Source: Arachnomyces sp. PD_36 (Eukaryota; Ascomycota; Eurotiomycetes; Onygenales; Arachnomycetaceae). Taken from it: a stretch of 64,000 nt of DNA. The notes under the pieces were generated by a model. The model saw only the letters and a program-made list of their open reading frames with translations. It had not been told where the DNA came from and made no database searches. Numbering within the stretch: position 1 is the stretch's first letter; each line of letters opens with the position of its first letter. Positions 11,427-21,640 of this stretch are shown here, piece by piece. The stretch covers positions 682,001 through 746,000 of the forward strand of contig JANTQE010000015.1 of assembly GCA_032988195.1 (NCBI GenBank), written 5' to 3'. The translations under genes were made by a program, and so were the position numbers.

Positions 11427-11766
11427 ACAATCGATTACAAAGCCCAGAACGATGGAAAATGCGCTATTTCGAATGGGTTCAAGAATGCCTGCCAGACTGA
11501 GGATGGATCACGATACATTAATCGCACTATGTGAGCATATTGAGAAAAGACTGATCTTGATGGAGGAAAACATCATCGAACCAGAGAGAAAACATCAGAT
11601 TTTGATGGCCGAACTGGTAGCATCTCGAGTGCAGGAGGCGAGATGTGCATCGAACGAGCAGATTCACGACGACACCGAGCAGAAAGAAGAGACAGGAGAT
11701 GAGCAGGGCCCGATAAATCACGCGAATTTTCCAGTGAAGCGTCTATGCCCGAGGTTTCATATCTGA
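11427..11766 (+). pseudogene. Unassigned ORF between helicase fragments
   Basis: An open frame encodes ~104 residues, charged and helical in look (EHIEKRLILMEENIIEPERK, then an acidic EQKEETGDEQ tail). Its start region (GATTACAAAGCC followed by AGAACGATGG) resembles 12530-12552, which hints that two diverged copies of one unit are present. No family was recognised. Confidence 0.3.
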
Positions 11767-12003
11767 AGGCGTGTGAAGTGCTGAAGCTAGATCCATCTAA
11801 CCCGATATTGTTCTCTGAAAACTCCAGGCCTCTAATCCTCAACAGCTGGCAGATCAAGGGAGTAGCCACCCAAGCAAAAGCCGAGCGAGAGCCACAGAAA
11901 GGGGGGATCGTTGGGGATGCATGCGGAACTGATAAAACGATCCAGATGTTCACTCTGATAGCGCTCGCACCTATGATCAACCCGATCCCGAACGAAGCCG
12001 CCT
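11745..12003 (+). pseudogene. SNF2-family helicase fragment B (Walker A / motif I)
   Basis: The frame reads RPLILNSWQIKGVATQAKAE and then GGIVGDACGTDKTIQMFTLI. This lines up with the SNF2 entry helix and motif I (consensus GGILADEMGLGKTIQ). The Walker A has GTDKT in place of GxGKT, so the loop glycine before Lys is lost. The frame ends at a stop created exactly where the inverted repeat begins (12004). Confidence 0.7.
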
Positions 12004-12212
12004 ATTAGTAGTGAAAGGGAGAACGAGAAGGAATGAAGAGTGACTCAATCTCGTAGCGAATATGATTCACTGAGACTTCTTGAAAAGTAAGTGAAGCAGA
12101 TCTGTTCTAGATAGACAGCATCTATCAAGAAGACTGATTACTCACAGTGTTGATTAGAGAGTATATTCGGAGGGGGGCTCGCAATGCGGTTGGTATCAAA
12201 AAGAAACCGATA
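12004..12212 (-). repeat. Inverted repeat, right copy, inserted in the helicase relic
   Basis: This is the reverse complement of 9425-9687, lacking an internal ~50-bp block. Helicase coding resemblance stops immediately before it (…NEAAY) and resumes immediately after it (STGSRLTFIVTPKGPLA). The copy therefore looks like a discrete insertion into a former SNF2 gene, splitting motif I from motif Ia. Confidence 0.75.
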
Positions 12213-12520
12213 TCTACCGGCAGTAGGCTTACTTTTATCGTCACTCCTAAGGGACCACTGGCGTGTGGATGACGGAGATCAGAAAGCACTTTCACAACTC
12301 GGTTCGTCTGGTTAATCGTACTCGATCTGGGTTCAACAGATCTTTGTCCCAGTCAAAACGGGAGAGACAGCCGGACATGTCTCGGAGGAGGCAGAGGAGG
12401 ATGACGAGATACTCCAGACTACCAGTGAGGCCAAGGACTCGAGCAAGGAAGGTAAGTTGCATCATCTCTTCAAGTCAGTGGCAGGTTCATGGGCATATCA
12501 GATGGTCAAGCAGAAAATGA
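12213..12520 (+). pseudogene. SNF2-family helicase fragment B continued (motif Ia)
   Basis: The reading RLTFIVTPKGPLA, then after a frame change VWMTEIRKHFHNSVRLV, matches SNF2 motif Ia and the following W..EI.KHF helix. Further downstream one frame gives an acidic linker (GHVSEEAEEDDEILQ). The one-base frame change near 12260 confirms decay. Confidence 0.65.
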
Positions 12521-12526
12521 AAAAGA

Positions 12527-13840
12527 TTGATTACAAAGCCGAGAGACGATCCGTCCTTTGATTGCGCAAAAGCCCTTCATAGTCATCTTGTTTCCGCGCA
12601 TGATGTTTACTACAGCTCTAGTAACGACACGGTGAATATCCTTTTCTGTGATTTCTGTGAGAGATTTCTGGACCAGTTAAAAGACCCTATTCATCACATA
12701 GAGAAGCATAAAACCAACGCGATCGAGTTGATAAAAGCATCCGGTTACTACGGAGCACGATTCGGTCGACTTCTGGGATCGAATTTTTGTATCTTTTGCT
12801 ATCACGACGAGGACCTTGGAGTCGCAGAAAGAATTTAGTCTTATATCTTCCTAGTTACCCGGTGTCCGTCATGTGATAGGAATGGCAACGCTCTGGTCCA
12901 CTTGTGTGTTCGCCAAATTCCCCGAAACTTGCGATCCCAACTCGAAGATATTCGGAAGGAGCTCAAGAGATTCAAAAACACCAAAAACAAGCGTTTCGAC
13001 ACATGGGACGACCCTTCCCATTCTGGGGTGTTCGGGAGAGTCTCAATGAAAAATATTCTCAAGTCTAACTATCTTGAAGTCGTCGAATCAGGCAATACCA
13101 ACATCACAGATCAACTGCTTATGAAACGTTCTTGCGAACTCCTTCGTCAACGACCATAGCGCCACTCGCACCTGGCACTTACAGGAAATGCGGCATATCC
13201 TGAAGCGTGCGGATCAGGACTTGATGTATCGACCGTATCGCAGTCATGAAGATCTCAGGGCCTTTGTGAAGATGACACGAAAGATTTCACGAAGAATTTA
13301 GCGAAGTTGATGATTACGAAGATCAGTAATACGTGATCATCAATCAAGATGAAGTCAATCAGTTTCGAAAACGTGATGAAACTTAAGCGAAGTCTCACCG
13401 GAGAGGTCATTCCATACGAATCCATAACCAGCATAATTGCTGAAGGGTGTCATCAGATTTTCAAGGGGTCCGACGAGGCAACACTGGGCAGGAAGGTACT
13501 GGAAACGGTGAAGAGAGTCAGAGGGCCGCTGAAGAGCACCCGGAAATCGACTCGATCAGAGCAGCCGATGATAAGAGCAGTCTGTGACAAGCTTCAGAAA
13601 ATCATCGAAGGGTACCATACCACATATGATGACATGAAGGAGAGATTTGGAAGTTCGGTCATGGACGAGATCTCAGAAGACATATGGAGAAAATATGCGA
13701 AGGCGCCAGACGTTGATTCCGCGAAATTGGCGTTCAACCAGATCCAGCGATATTGCATCGCGGCTAATCGCAATCTAATGAACAGAGAGGTCATCGATCC
13801 AATCGCGGGTGTTGGAAGTGCTTCAGAGAACACAAACTAA
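12527..13840 (+). pseudogene. Trailing broken ORFs with Cys/His motifs
   Basis: Three open stretches (12527-12838, 12902-13159, 13349-13840) are separated by frame changes and stops. The first has two zinc-finger-like signatures: CDFCERF…HHIEKH, and a second FCIFCYHDEDLG resembling Cys pairs seen in fungal FluG-type proteins. The second is basic and has no recognised motif. The third (163 codons, MKSISFENVMKLKRSLTG…) is a helical segment with no recognised family. They may be the C-terminal part of the degraded helicase-type gene or separate relics. Expression is not predictable. Confidence 0.35.
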
Positions 13841-14728
13841 AGGGGAAAACATGTAACTACCTACAGCCTACAGATATTCTGTTTTTTATCAAGGCGAATG
13901 TGGTGCCATTAATCAAACTATCCTTAAAAAGCAAAAGTCTTTCATTCTTTCTGTTGGTCTTGTTCTTTGCCTCGTAATGAGTAGTAAACAAGTAGTAGAC
14001 TAGATGAAAGACAACAATAGACAGAGACAAGGACGCCATCTAAAGCCGATCAGTTAGGGGAGTGTAAAGTGTTGGGATTGAAAAAGGGTGACAAGGGGGC
14101 ATTGAATAGATAATGGAAAATAGTACTAGAAAGAGTATAATAAAGAACCCCAAAAAAGGAACAGCAGACTGAGAGATAGATAGGCAGACAGTAAGGAGAT
14201 ATAGGAAATAATAGAAAGATAACATAGACAGGGAAAGGAAAGAGATAAGAAAACCGCACAAGACAAATAGAGAAGTAATTGATAGTGACGCAACACAACG
14301 CAACGCAACCGAACCGGCATTACTTATTGACATATATGTGAGAGCCGTCGAAAGAGAGGTGATTCTCTTCGCCTTGAAGGATATATTTCGATGAAACGTC
14401 TCCCTCTCATGGTTCGCATGCTCTTCCAGACCACCTCCAAGCGATACAAAAGAGCATATAACGGTGGTACTTCATGCCTGCCGGTAGTAGCGCGGGCAAC
14501 GAAACATAGGACGCATGCATCAGCCCTCAGAATGCGAGGGCAGGACATGGCATGGATGATCTTGAAGAAGAAAGGACGCAAGTGGGGGGGGTATGATGGC
14601 CGGTGTCTATCGTCTTTTGTTTTCCAACCAATATCTCATGTCTCTCTTTTCTCTTCGTTTCAATTTCTTTCATTCCTCATTCCCTTCCACACGCATTCGC
14701 TCCTCTCATCCCCCACCTTCATCTATTC
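13841..14728. other. Intergenic, purine-rich, no gene supported
   Basis: This is the sequence between the relic island and the 3' end of the SEC4-type gene. It is dominated by A/G-rich low-complexity tracts at 14040-14330. These generate hydrophobic-looking antisense ORFs that I do not accept as genes. Confidence 0.5.
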
Positions 14729-15514
14729 TTAGCAGCACTTGCCACCTAGACCGCTTCCACTGCCTCCTTGACTATCTATATTGACGCCTTGAGACCCGGA
14801 TTGCTCTGTCTTATTAGTATCCATGACCTTTTTGATATCGGAGGCGAGGCTGTAGAAGGCTTTCTCGACGTTGATGTTGTTCTTTGCGGAGACTTCGAGG
14901 AAAGGGATTCCGAGTTCATCGGCTAGTTGTTGGCCTTGCTCTGTTGATACTTGTCTCTTCTCTTCCCAATCACACTTGTTGCCGATGAGGATCTTGTGGA
15001 CACCTTCGCTTGCGTGCTGTTCAACGTTTGAAAACCAAGTTCGGATATCTATCGGGAGGTTGGGAAGTTAGTTGGATTGCGGGGAAAGGACACAGCCGGC
15101 TCGCCACTCACTATTGAAAGAACGCTCATCCGTCACGTCGTAAACGAGAAGTATACCCATTGCCCCTCTATAGTATGCTGTCGTGATGGTTCGGAACCTC
15201 TCCTGCCCAGCGGTATCCCATATCTGAAGCTTGACCCTCTTGCCGTCTAGATCGATCGTGCGAATCTTGAAGTCGATACCGATCGTGGTGATGAAGGAGG
15301 GTGTGAACGAGTCTTCGCTGAAGCGTAGCAGACAGCATGATTTGCCGACCCCGGAGTCTCCAATGAGTAGTAGTTTGATCTGGGTTAAGGGTATGGTCAG
15401 CTAGATCATCAACAGGGGACGGTGGGGCCATCAGGTACACCGTCCATCAGCATCGGACGACGGAGATTAATCGTATGGACTCACGAGGAAATCGTAGTTC
15501 CTGGTGCCCGCCAT
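14729..15514 (-). CDS. SEC4/Rab8-type secretory Rab GTPase
   Basis: Exons 15514-15485, 15379-15112 and 15048-14729 give 205 aa. All Rab landmarks are present: P-loop GDSGVGKS, effector region TTIGIDFKIRTIDLDGK, WDTAGQERF, NKCD, ETSA-equivalent EVSAKNN, and a prenylatable C-terminus GGKCC. The sequence and length fit Sec4/SrgA, which drives post-Golgi vesicles to the exocyst at growing tips. The N-terminal exon codes only MAGTRNYDFL. Introns are 105 and 63 nt. The TRAPP subunit gene at 16917-17594 lies upstream on the same strand, so two steps of the same traffic route are neighbours, though 1.4 kb apart. Confidence 0.93.
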
Positions 15515-16916
15515 TGTGAAGTCTGATCAGATAACCGTGGCGCAACGGGAAGACGAGGAAAGGGGGAGAGAAGAGGGAGAGAGGTAGTCGTTGAAACCGC
15601 TGGAATAGTAGTTTCAGTAGTCGTTAATCGAGTTTCGTGAGATGGCTGAGAGAGAGATCCCTTGGAAGAAATTCCCAAGATGTTCCTTTTTGGATCAAGA
15701 GGAAGAGCAAGTCGTCAAGTTAAGCTCGGCAACAGACAGGCTGCAACTTTCAAGCCACAGGAAACTGATCGACAAGGAAGAGAGTGGGCGCAAAAAAGAA
15801 AGATGGAGTTCGTCAGACCGAGAGTTGAGAAGACTTTAAATGATTTAAAAAAGAATCGTGTTGATTGAGAAAAGGTGATGATGTTGAAGCTCTTCCGATG
15901 CGGCAAATCGCAGCAAAAAAAATCTATTAACACCTACACCAAACAACTATCTGGTTCCTTACCGCCGCTGTTCAGTTGTTTTTGATGGAGGTTATCGGGG
16001 AAGAGATCTGGCTATACGTTAACCCGTTAGAGTGATTGACAAAGGTGAAACAACAGTGCGCATCCTCGTTCAAAAAGTGGCTGAAGAAGTTTTTATGCGG
16101 AGAGAGGCGTTCATTCGGTCACTTTTTGCTGGTTCACTATGAAAGATTCTCCTGATCTCAACCACGGTTGACGCTATCGCCATCATTGACCTATCCTAAG
16201 TTCGTCGTGATTCACTAATGACATCCTTCTATATTCTCTAAACTGCTCCACAGATCCAGCCTTGCATCTACATTCTCAAGGATATCTTCTCCCGGTTGTT
16301 GCCTACAAAGTCATATCAGGCTGTCCAAATAAAGACCCGGACCCCGAGTACATCCCAGGGTCGGATGGCATGTTCAATAAAGGCGGTGATCGGAATTTGT
16401 CTGCCTACTTAATGGTAGGTCACACAAGGTCCGCAAGATCGGGTTCGTATTTGGAGAGCTTCGCAAGGGGAAGAAACAACAATCATGACGCCTATATTAG
16501 CGTTAAAGCCTGAAGGGCATAGGTCAGCAAAAAGAGTGGCCGACTAGTTTACAGTAACTGGTATCTGATCAACTTACGCGAGGAATAAGAGCCTTTCTAT
16601 GAAAGCCCGTCTCCCTATCAACCCGAGGATAGCCGCGATGCCTCTTCACAGAAACCTCGAACTTTCGATCGACCTGACAACCTGAACCTCCTACTCATAC
16701 GACTGGTGGGAGTAGTGGTTAACGTTGATCCTCATAATACCATATGCGGAAAGGCTTTGTCTCTGTTTATCGCGGAATGTATTTGAGAATATCGAGGAAA
16801 TGGGAGTATACGATGCGACGGGATTATCGGCCGCTGTCAAAATAAGATTGAAAGTTCAGTCGGAGTTGCGCAACTATTATAACAGTAAAGAGCATCGTCA
16901 TTTACTCACTGAATCA
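15515..16916. other. Intergenic between SEC4-type gene and TRAPPC2L gene
   Basis: This holds the upstream region of the Rab gene. A plus-strand ORF at 16262-16513 (83 codons) has no recognisable motif and no family resemblance, so it is not called. No repeat or RNA gene was seen. Confidence 0.45.
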
Positions 16917-17594
16917 TTATATACTCGTAACACCTGGTGCCCATGCCTCCCCGATCCGCCTGACTTCCGCAGTGAACTTCTTATCTGTGATTCTCGACGG
17001 TCCAGACTTCGTCGTCGTTGCAGCCACGACAGGGGAGTGTTCGTCCGGAACGTAAAATGGATTTTGTAAGAGTTGGATATACGCGGTCTGTAGGGCATGG
17101 AATACCTGGATAATACGGGTAAGCATCGTCTTCCGCGGGTGCGGATGTCGCTCATCGATCTATATCCCAACATACCGGTTTCAGCTCCGACTCCCGTAGA
17201 CTCACAACGGGCGCACCCTTCTTCTTATCGGTCCCGCTCCCGGAGAACTCTCCAGCAGGCCGTCCCGCCATGTCTACGACCACCAAGAGCTTCACCCCCG
17301 TATTCGTCAACCAACAATATGCGGCAAGTCTCTCATCGACAGCATGTAAGAGGCCAAGGTTCTGGTCGACGGACATCTGGTCCTGTCGGATCTTGACGAT
17401 GTCAAGGCATGAGTTTAAGAGGAAGGAGAACTCCAATCGTGAGTCCGTATGCGGTGGGAAGAGGGACATGTGGAGAGGGTTGTCCTAATAATGCCCAGCA
17501 GCGAGATTAGCTTCCTAACGGATACATTTGAAAATAGTGGGGCTATTACATGTTTCCCTATGACCCCTATACAGGCTATTGAAGGGGAAGCCAT
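16917..17594 (-). CDS. TRAPP complex subunit, TRAPPC2L/Tca17 type
   Basis: Exons 17594-17550, 17484-17176 and 17105-16917, introns 65 and 70 nt, total 180 aa. The spliced protein starts MASPSIACIGVIGKH and joins to DNPLHMSLFPPHTD, then LEFSFLLNSCLDIV, GLLHAVDERLAAYCWLTNTG and VKLLVVVDMAG. It ends with FHALQTAYIQLLQNPFY and a terminal EVRRIGEAWAPGVTSI. This is the sedlin-like longin fold of TRAPPC2L/Tca17, a subunit of TRAPP complexes that act as Rab exchange factors at the Golgi. Filamentous-fungal orthologues share the start, the PHH-type loop and the WAPG end. The first exon is only 45 nt and would be missed by a simple ORF scan. CACGTG lies about 120 bp upstream. Confidence 0.9.
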
Positions 17595-20395
17595 GTTTTC
17601 TAGCAAAATCTGTGTTGTAGTTTCGTCTTCCAATCCCCCCGAAAGCGATATAGTCCAGCTCCGTGCGCGGAGCTTCCACAACCGCAACAATCGGCTTTGG
17701 GTTCAGGGAACAGCGCACGTGATTCAATTTGATTATATAAGCCGTTCTTTCCTTCAATCGGGCGGGATGCATCTCCGTCCTTCCACGCGATCTCTGAGAT
17801 CCGACTAGAAAGATGGGCAGACTGACACGAACTATAGAGACAATCCTGATGGTAGTTGGAAGGGAGCCGTTCTGACTGAAGCGTCAAAGGCAAGAATATG
17901 CGATCTCTCACTCAGGCCTGAGGAATCACTGATATTGCCCCAGAACCCTATCCTGGGGTCAAGGATCCAACGTTTTTGACTTGTCCGTTCTCGATGCCTT
18001 GACCATTGACAATGAAAGGTTAAATGAACTAGGGAAATTTGCCTGCCCGTGCTGAAAGTGCCAACACTTTATCCCATACCCCCAGTCCGCGGCAGTTACC
18101 CCGCCACAGAGACAACGATTCTGGATCGGTTGCCATTTCCCCAGCTCTTCACCCTTCTGAGAGTCTTACGACAACGGCATGTCGTTGCCAACCCCGAAAG
18201 CAGGTGTAGACGAGATACACACATTGATATTCCCGACCCGAGCGATGGGGCTTGAAGTTGCCCACTGGAGGTTCCGATTTTCACAAAACCGCTTTCTCCT
18301 CTCCCGCCCACCGGGAAACAATAGCATGTCCGCTCTCATCGATGCTTGCAAAGGTATTTAGTACGCTTGACAGCTCTTTTTGGCCGCAATATCCTGGAAC
18401 GACTTCAATAGCACTCACAAGGTACAATACGAACTCAGAAGGCGCCAAGAAGTGTCTCGACACTCGTGGTGAGGCCCGATACTGGCGCTGGACCGTTTGT
18501 TTCCCTCGAGGATACAGATTCCTTGACCTGGAATATATATGATGTGAATTATTACTTTCTGCTGCAAAGAACGCCCCCGTCTATGGCAGTCCAGAATCTC
18601 TGTCTTATGGAGCGAAGGCCTAGAAGATTGAGCTCGGATGTTATTTTCGGTCTTCAGCCAGACTTCTGCGACCCACAAAGGCCTATTATTGTCGAGCCAT
18701 CTCCCATCAAACATGAAAACTATTCTCCCTGTCAGTCATGTGGCCCTAGGATACCGAGCCAGGTGTTTCGATTCTCACATCTCCGAATCCCCTAGCAGAC
18801 CCAGGTAGGGTACTGGAACAGTCTTCCGGCTCTCATATCAGCTAATTTAAAGAGGCGCATATCGTATATGGATATTGAGGCTACAAGGCACTGGGCTAAT
18901 TCTTCAGTAATTTTACACCCATGCCCAAGCCTTAAAGTACCGACCATGTCCCGAAAGCCGCAGTGCGCTCGTCCGGCGGCACGGCGGGTTGGGTTTCCAA
19001 CGCATCGGCGGGAAATTTTTCCCTTGCCCTTTGGATTGTGAAATGGATGCCCGGACTCCCTGTACGCACGGTTTGCTCGTTAGGTTAGAGGCCGCTCAGC
19101 GCCATTGGAAACCAGACCACTACGGGTGAATTGGTCAGAATTGACCAAGAATAGTCCTAATAATAGACAGTATCCTCCGAGGAGTCTACCCCGGTGTGAA
19201 TTTATTGACGATAGATTGTTTGGGGTCTCGATTTCCTACCCCTGGGCCATCTCCGGATCATTGGAGAATGTTGCTGGTCCGTGGCCTTTGCCCCCTTGAC
19301 ACTTTCTGATATTCATCCGCGGATGAATCGATTTTCCTTTCCGGGGTCCACCGAATAAGCTTACTTCTCAGATCGACGATCATTGCCCCGATTGTAATGC
19401 ATCTCGATAACAAACAACGTCACTGACGCCGAGTTGTTTCTACAACACATCGTCGTCGCTATCTTGCTTCACGTCTTCATGAAGATCTAGAGACCTTCGT
19501 AGCTAAGTTTTTACTTCGTTACTGTAGTCTGATTTTGTCATGGAAACGGTGAGGGCCCGGGATTTACGGTCCCCATTCCTGCATCTGTCGAGTCTTTATT
19601 ATCCGCCGACTCCGCGTCTCAACCGGCAGGGGAGAAAACGACTCTTCCAAAATCAGGGCTACCCCAAGGTTTTCAAACTACATAATCCCGGAGCCAATCA
19701 ATCTAGACCTCACCGGTCCGTGGCAAAATCTCCGACATGGGGCTGTACTTTCCTTTGGTACTGCTGCAGTCAACCTCATTTTAAAATCCCGCCCCTCGAT
19801 ATGCCCTTGCAATCTCCATAGAAGTAATATAACTACCCCAGATATTAGAGAAACACAATCGATCTCTTGTTTCTTCAGCAATATCCTCAACCTTGTTTAC
19901 AGGACCCGTGATCTAGGCTCTGCAAGTCCATGAAAACCTCTAGCCCCAACGAGTCTACTCTGATTGTTAATGCCGAATTAATATTACAGAGTTTGACGTC
20001 CATGCCCGCACTCACTGTCACTTATCCCATTCTGTTTGCCACAATCACCCCTGGGTTGTTCTCGACTTCTTCTTTTGGATGCCCTAGTGGCTTGTTTCGG
20101 AAAACGAGGACAGGATATGGCGCCTCTGGACTCGTTTTTTGGACGGGACTAAGCAGCGTGACTGTAAAATGATAGTATGAGTGAAATCTTTATGCGGTAG
20201 TGACTACCGGATACCCACATCTGGGGCGGAACGGACTTCCCTCCCGTTCCCTCCCATTTGACCTCAGAGCTAAAGGTATATAACCCAGATGCTTCCCCTC
20301 CCTTTGCCCATTTATTTTCAGAAGCAGTTCCATATCCTACAATCACTCGACTCTTCATTCATACACCAAGCTCTTCAACCAATTACTCAACCAAG
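17595..20395. other. Gene-poor 2.8-kb stretch
   Basis: Many short ORFs occur on both strands, but none shows a domain, a good start context or frame-consistent exons. A few longer open runs (18281-18463 and 18415-18714 on the minus strand, 18466-18795 on the plus strand) might be remnants of a gene, but I could not connect them. The last ~120 bp contain the promoter of the next gene, with a TATATAA near 20277. Confidence 0.4.
20275..20284 (+). promoter_or_regulatory. TATA box of the DUF4360-type gene
   Basis: GGTATATAAC lies about 115 bp before the ATG at 20396, a usual distance for a fungal core promoter, and is followed by a pyrimidine-rich leader. Confidence 0.55.
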
Positions 20396-21228
20396 ATGCA
20401 GACCTTCCTCGCTCTCGGCCTCGCCGCTCAGGCTTTCGCCGCTGCTATCCCCGACGGTCGCGATGGTACTAGCGACGAACCAATCGTCCGCCCCATCGAC
20501 CTCCCCGAGTTCCCAGGCTCCGGTGGAATCACCTGGCCCGGCCCTACCCGCCCCGATTCCGAAAAGAGGGACACGATCGACCTCGGCGACGTCACCCAGG
20601 GCACCCCCAACCCAGACGAGGTTCAAATCGTCGGGCTGACCTACGGAGGTACAGGATGCCCTTCCTCCACCGTTAGCTCCATCCTCTCCGACGACAGGAC
20701 GATCATGACCCTCATCTTCGACGAATATGTCGCATCCATTGGCCCAGATGTCGAGATGACTGAGAACCGCAAGAACTGCCAGTTGAACATCAACCTTCGC
20801 TATCCCTCTGGATTCCAGTACTCCATCTTCTCGGCTGATTACCGTGGATACGCTTACCTCGAGGAAGGTGTAACTGGTACCCAGAAGAGTACTTACTACT
20901 TCTCCGGCCAGCTCGACCAGGTAACCCCCCCGGCTCCCCCTTCCCCCAGCCTCCATCACACTCCAAACTAACCCCAAACCCACAGACCTCCACCGCAACC
21001 AACTGGACCGGCCCCTACGACGACGACTTCCTCCTCCACGACGAAGCCGCCAGCACCTCCACCGTCTGGTCCCCCTGCGGAGAGAACGGTGCCCTGAACA
21101 TCAACTCTCAGCTCCGCCTTACTACTACCGACCCTGAGGCTTCCGGGCAGATGGCTAACGATTCGCTTGATACTAGCTTCAGGCAGGTTGTGCATGTTAA
21201 GTGGCAGGAGTGCACTGAGGAGTCTTAG
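20396..21228 (+). CDS. Secreted DUF4360-type protein
   Basis: Exons 20396-20920 and 20986-21228, with a 65-nt phase-0 intron, give 255 aa. A clear signal peptide (MQTFLALGLAAQAFAAA) is followed by an acidic Pro-rich pro-region with a KR site (EKRDTIDLG), suggesting processing by a Kex2-like protease. The mature part contains YGGTGCPSSTV, ILSDDRTIMTLIFDEYVASIG, a KNCQLNINLRYPSGFQYSIF block and a closing WSPCGENGALNINSQLRL. These are the hallmarks of DUF4360, a family of small secreted proteins common in ascomycetes with no established function. Cys residues in GTGCPSS, KNCQ, WSPCG and WQECTEES could form two disulfides. Confidence 0.88.
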
Positions 21229-21640
21229 GTTGGTGTTGTAGTTACGGTTGTTGTACTGTAGTTTTTTGGTTTAGGTGGGTGGGGACGTAGTGGTGTTGGG
21301 GAAGTTGGGGAAGTTGGGGTTGCCTATTAGCAGTAGTAGTTTTATAGCGAATATATGTATGCATGACGAATGATTGATTGATATATTTCCTGCACTCTTG
21401 CGCTGTATTGAGGAGCTCATGATAAGTAGAATAAGTATAGTGAAAGTTGGCTCGGTTATGATTATCATTTGGCCCTTGCCACTGATCAGGGTAAATTTAT
21501 AGTTCTTCTCTTAGTAAGATGACACATAAATGCAAGTTCTCTCCGATGATAGTTATCAGTCCTTTAGAAAGTACCCATATATATGCAAATATGCCTCATC
21601 TATCATATATCATACCACCAAACCTTAACCCATTCCCCCA
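21229..21640. other. Convergent 3' intergenic region
   Basis: This lies between the 3' ends of the DUF4360-type gene and NCA2. It is AT-rich with short GT-rich runs near 21260-21310, and no gene is seen. Confidence 0.5.

Noticed and set aside
9425..12212. A single 2.8-kb DNA transposon with long terminal inverted repeats
   Set aside because: Helicase sequence continues on both sides of the right repeat, so the right copy is better explained as its own insertion. No transposase was found between the copies.
9688..13840. A Starship-type giant element or its captain gene
   Set aside because: No tyrosine-recombinase (DUF3435) motif was seen, and housekeeping genes flank closely on both sides.
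14040..14333. Overlapping hydrophobic ORFs on the minus strand
   Set aside because: They arise from a purine-rich low-complexity tract read on the opposite strand, in three frames at once.
17595..18795. A possible intron-rich gene upstream of TRAPPC2L
   Set aside because: Open runs in several frames could not be joined with credible splice sites and show no family resemblance.
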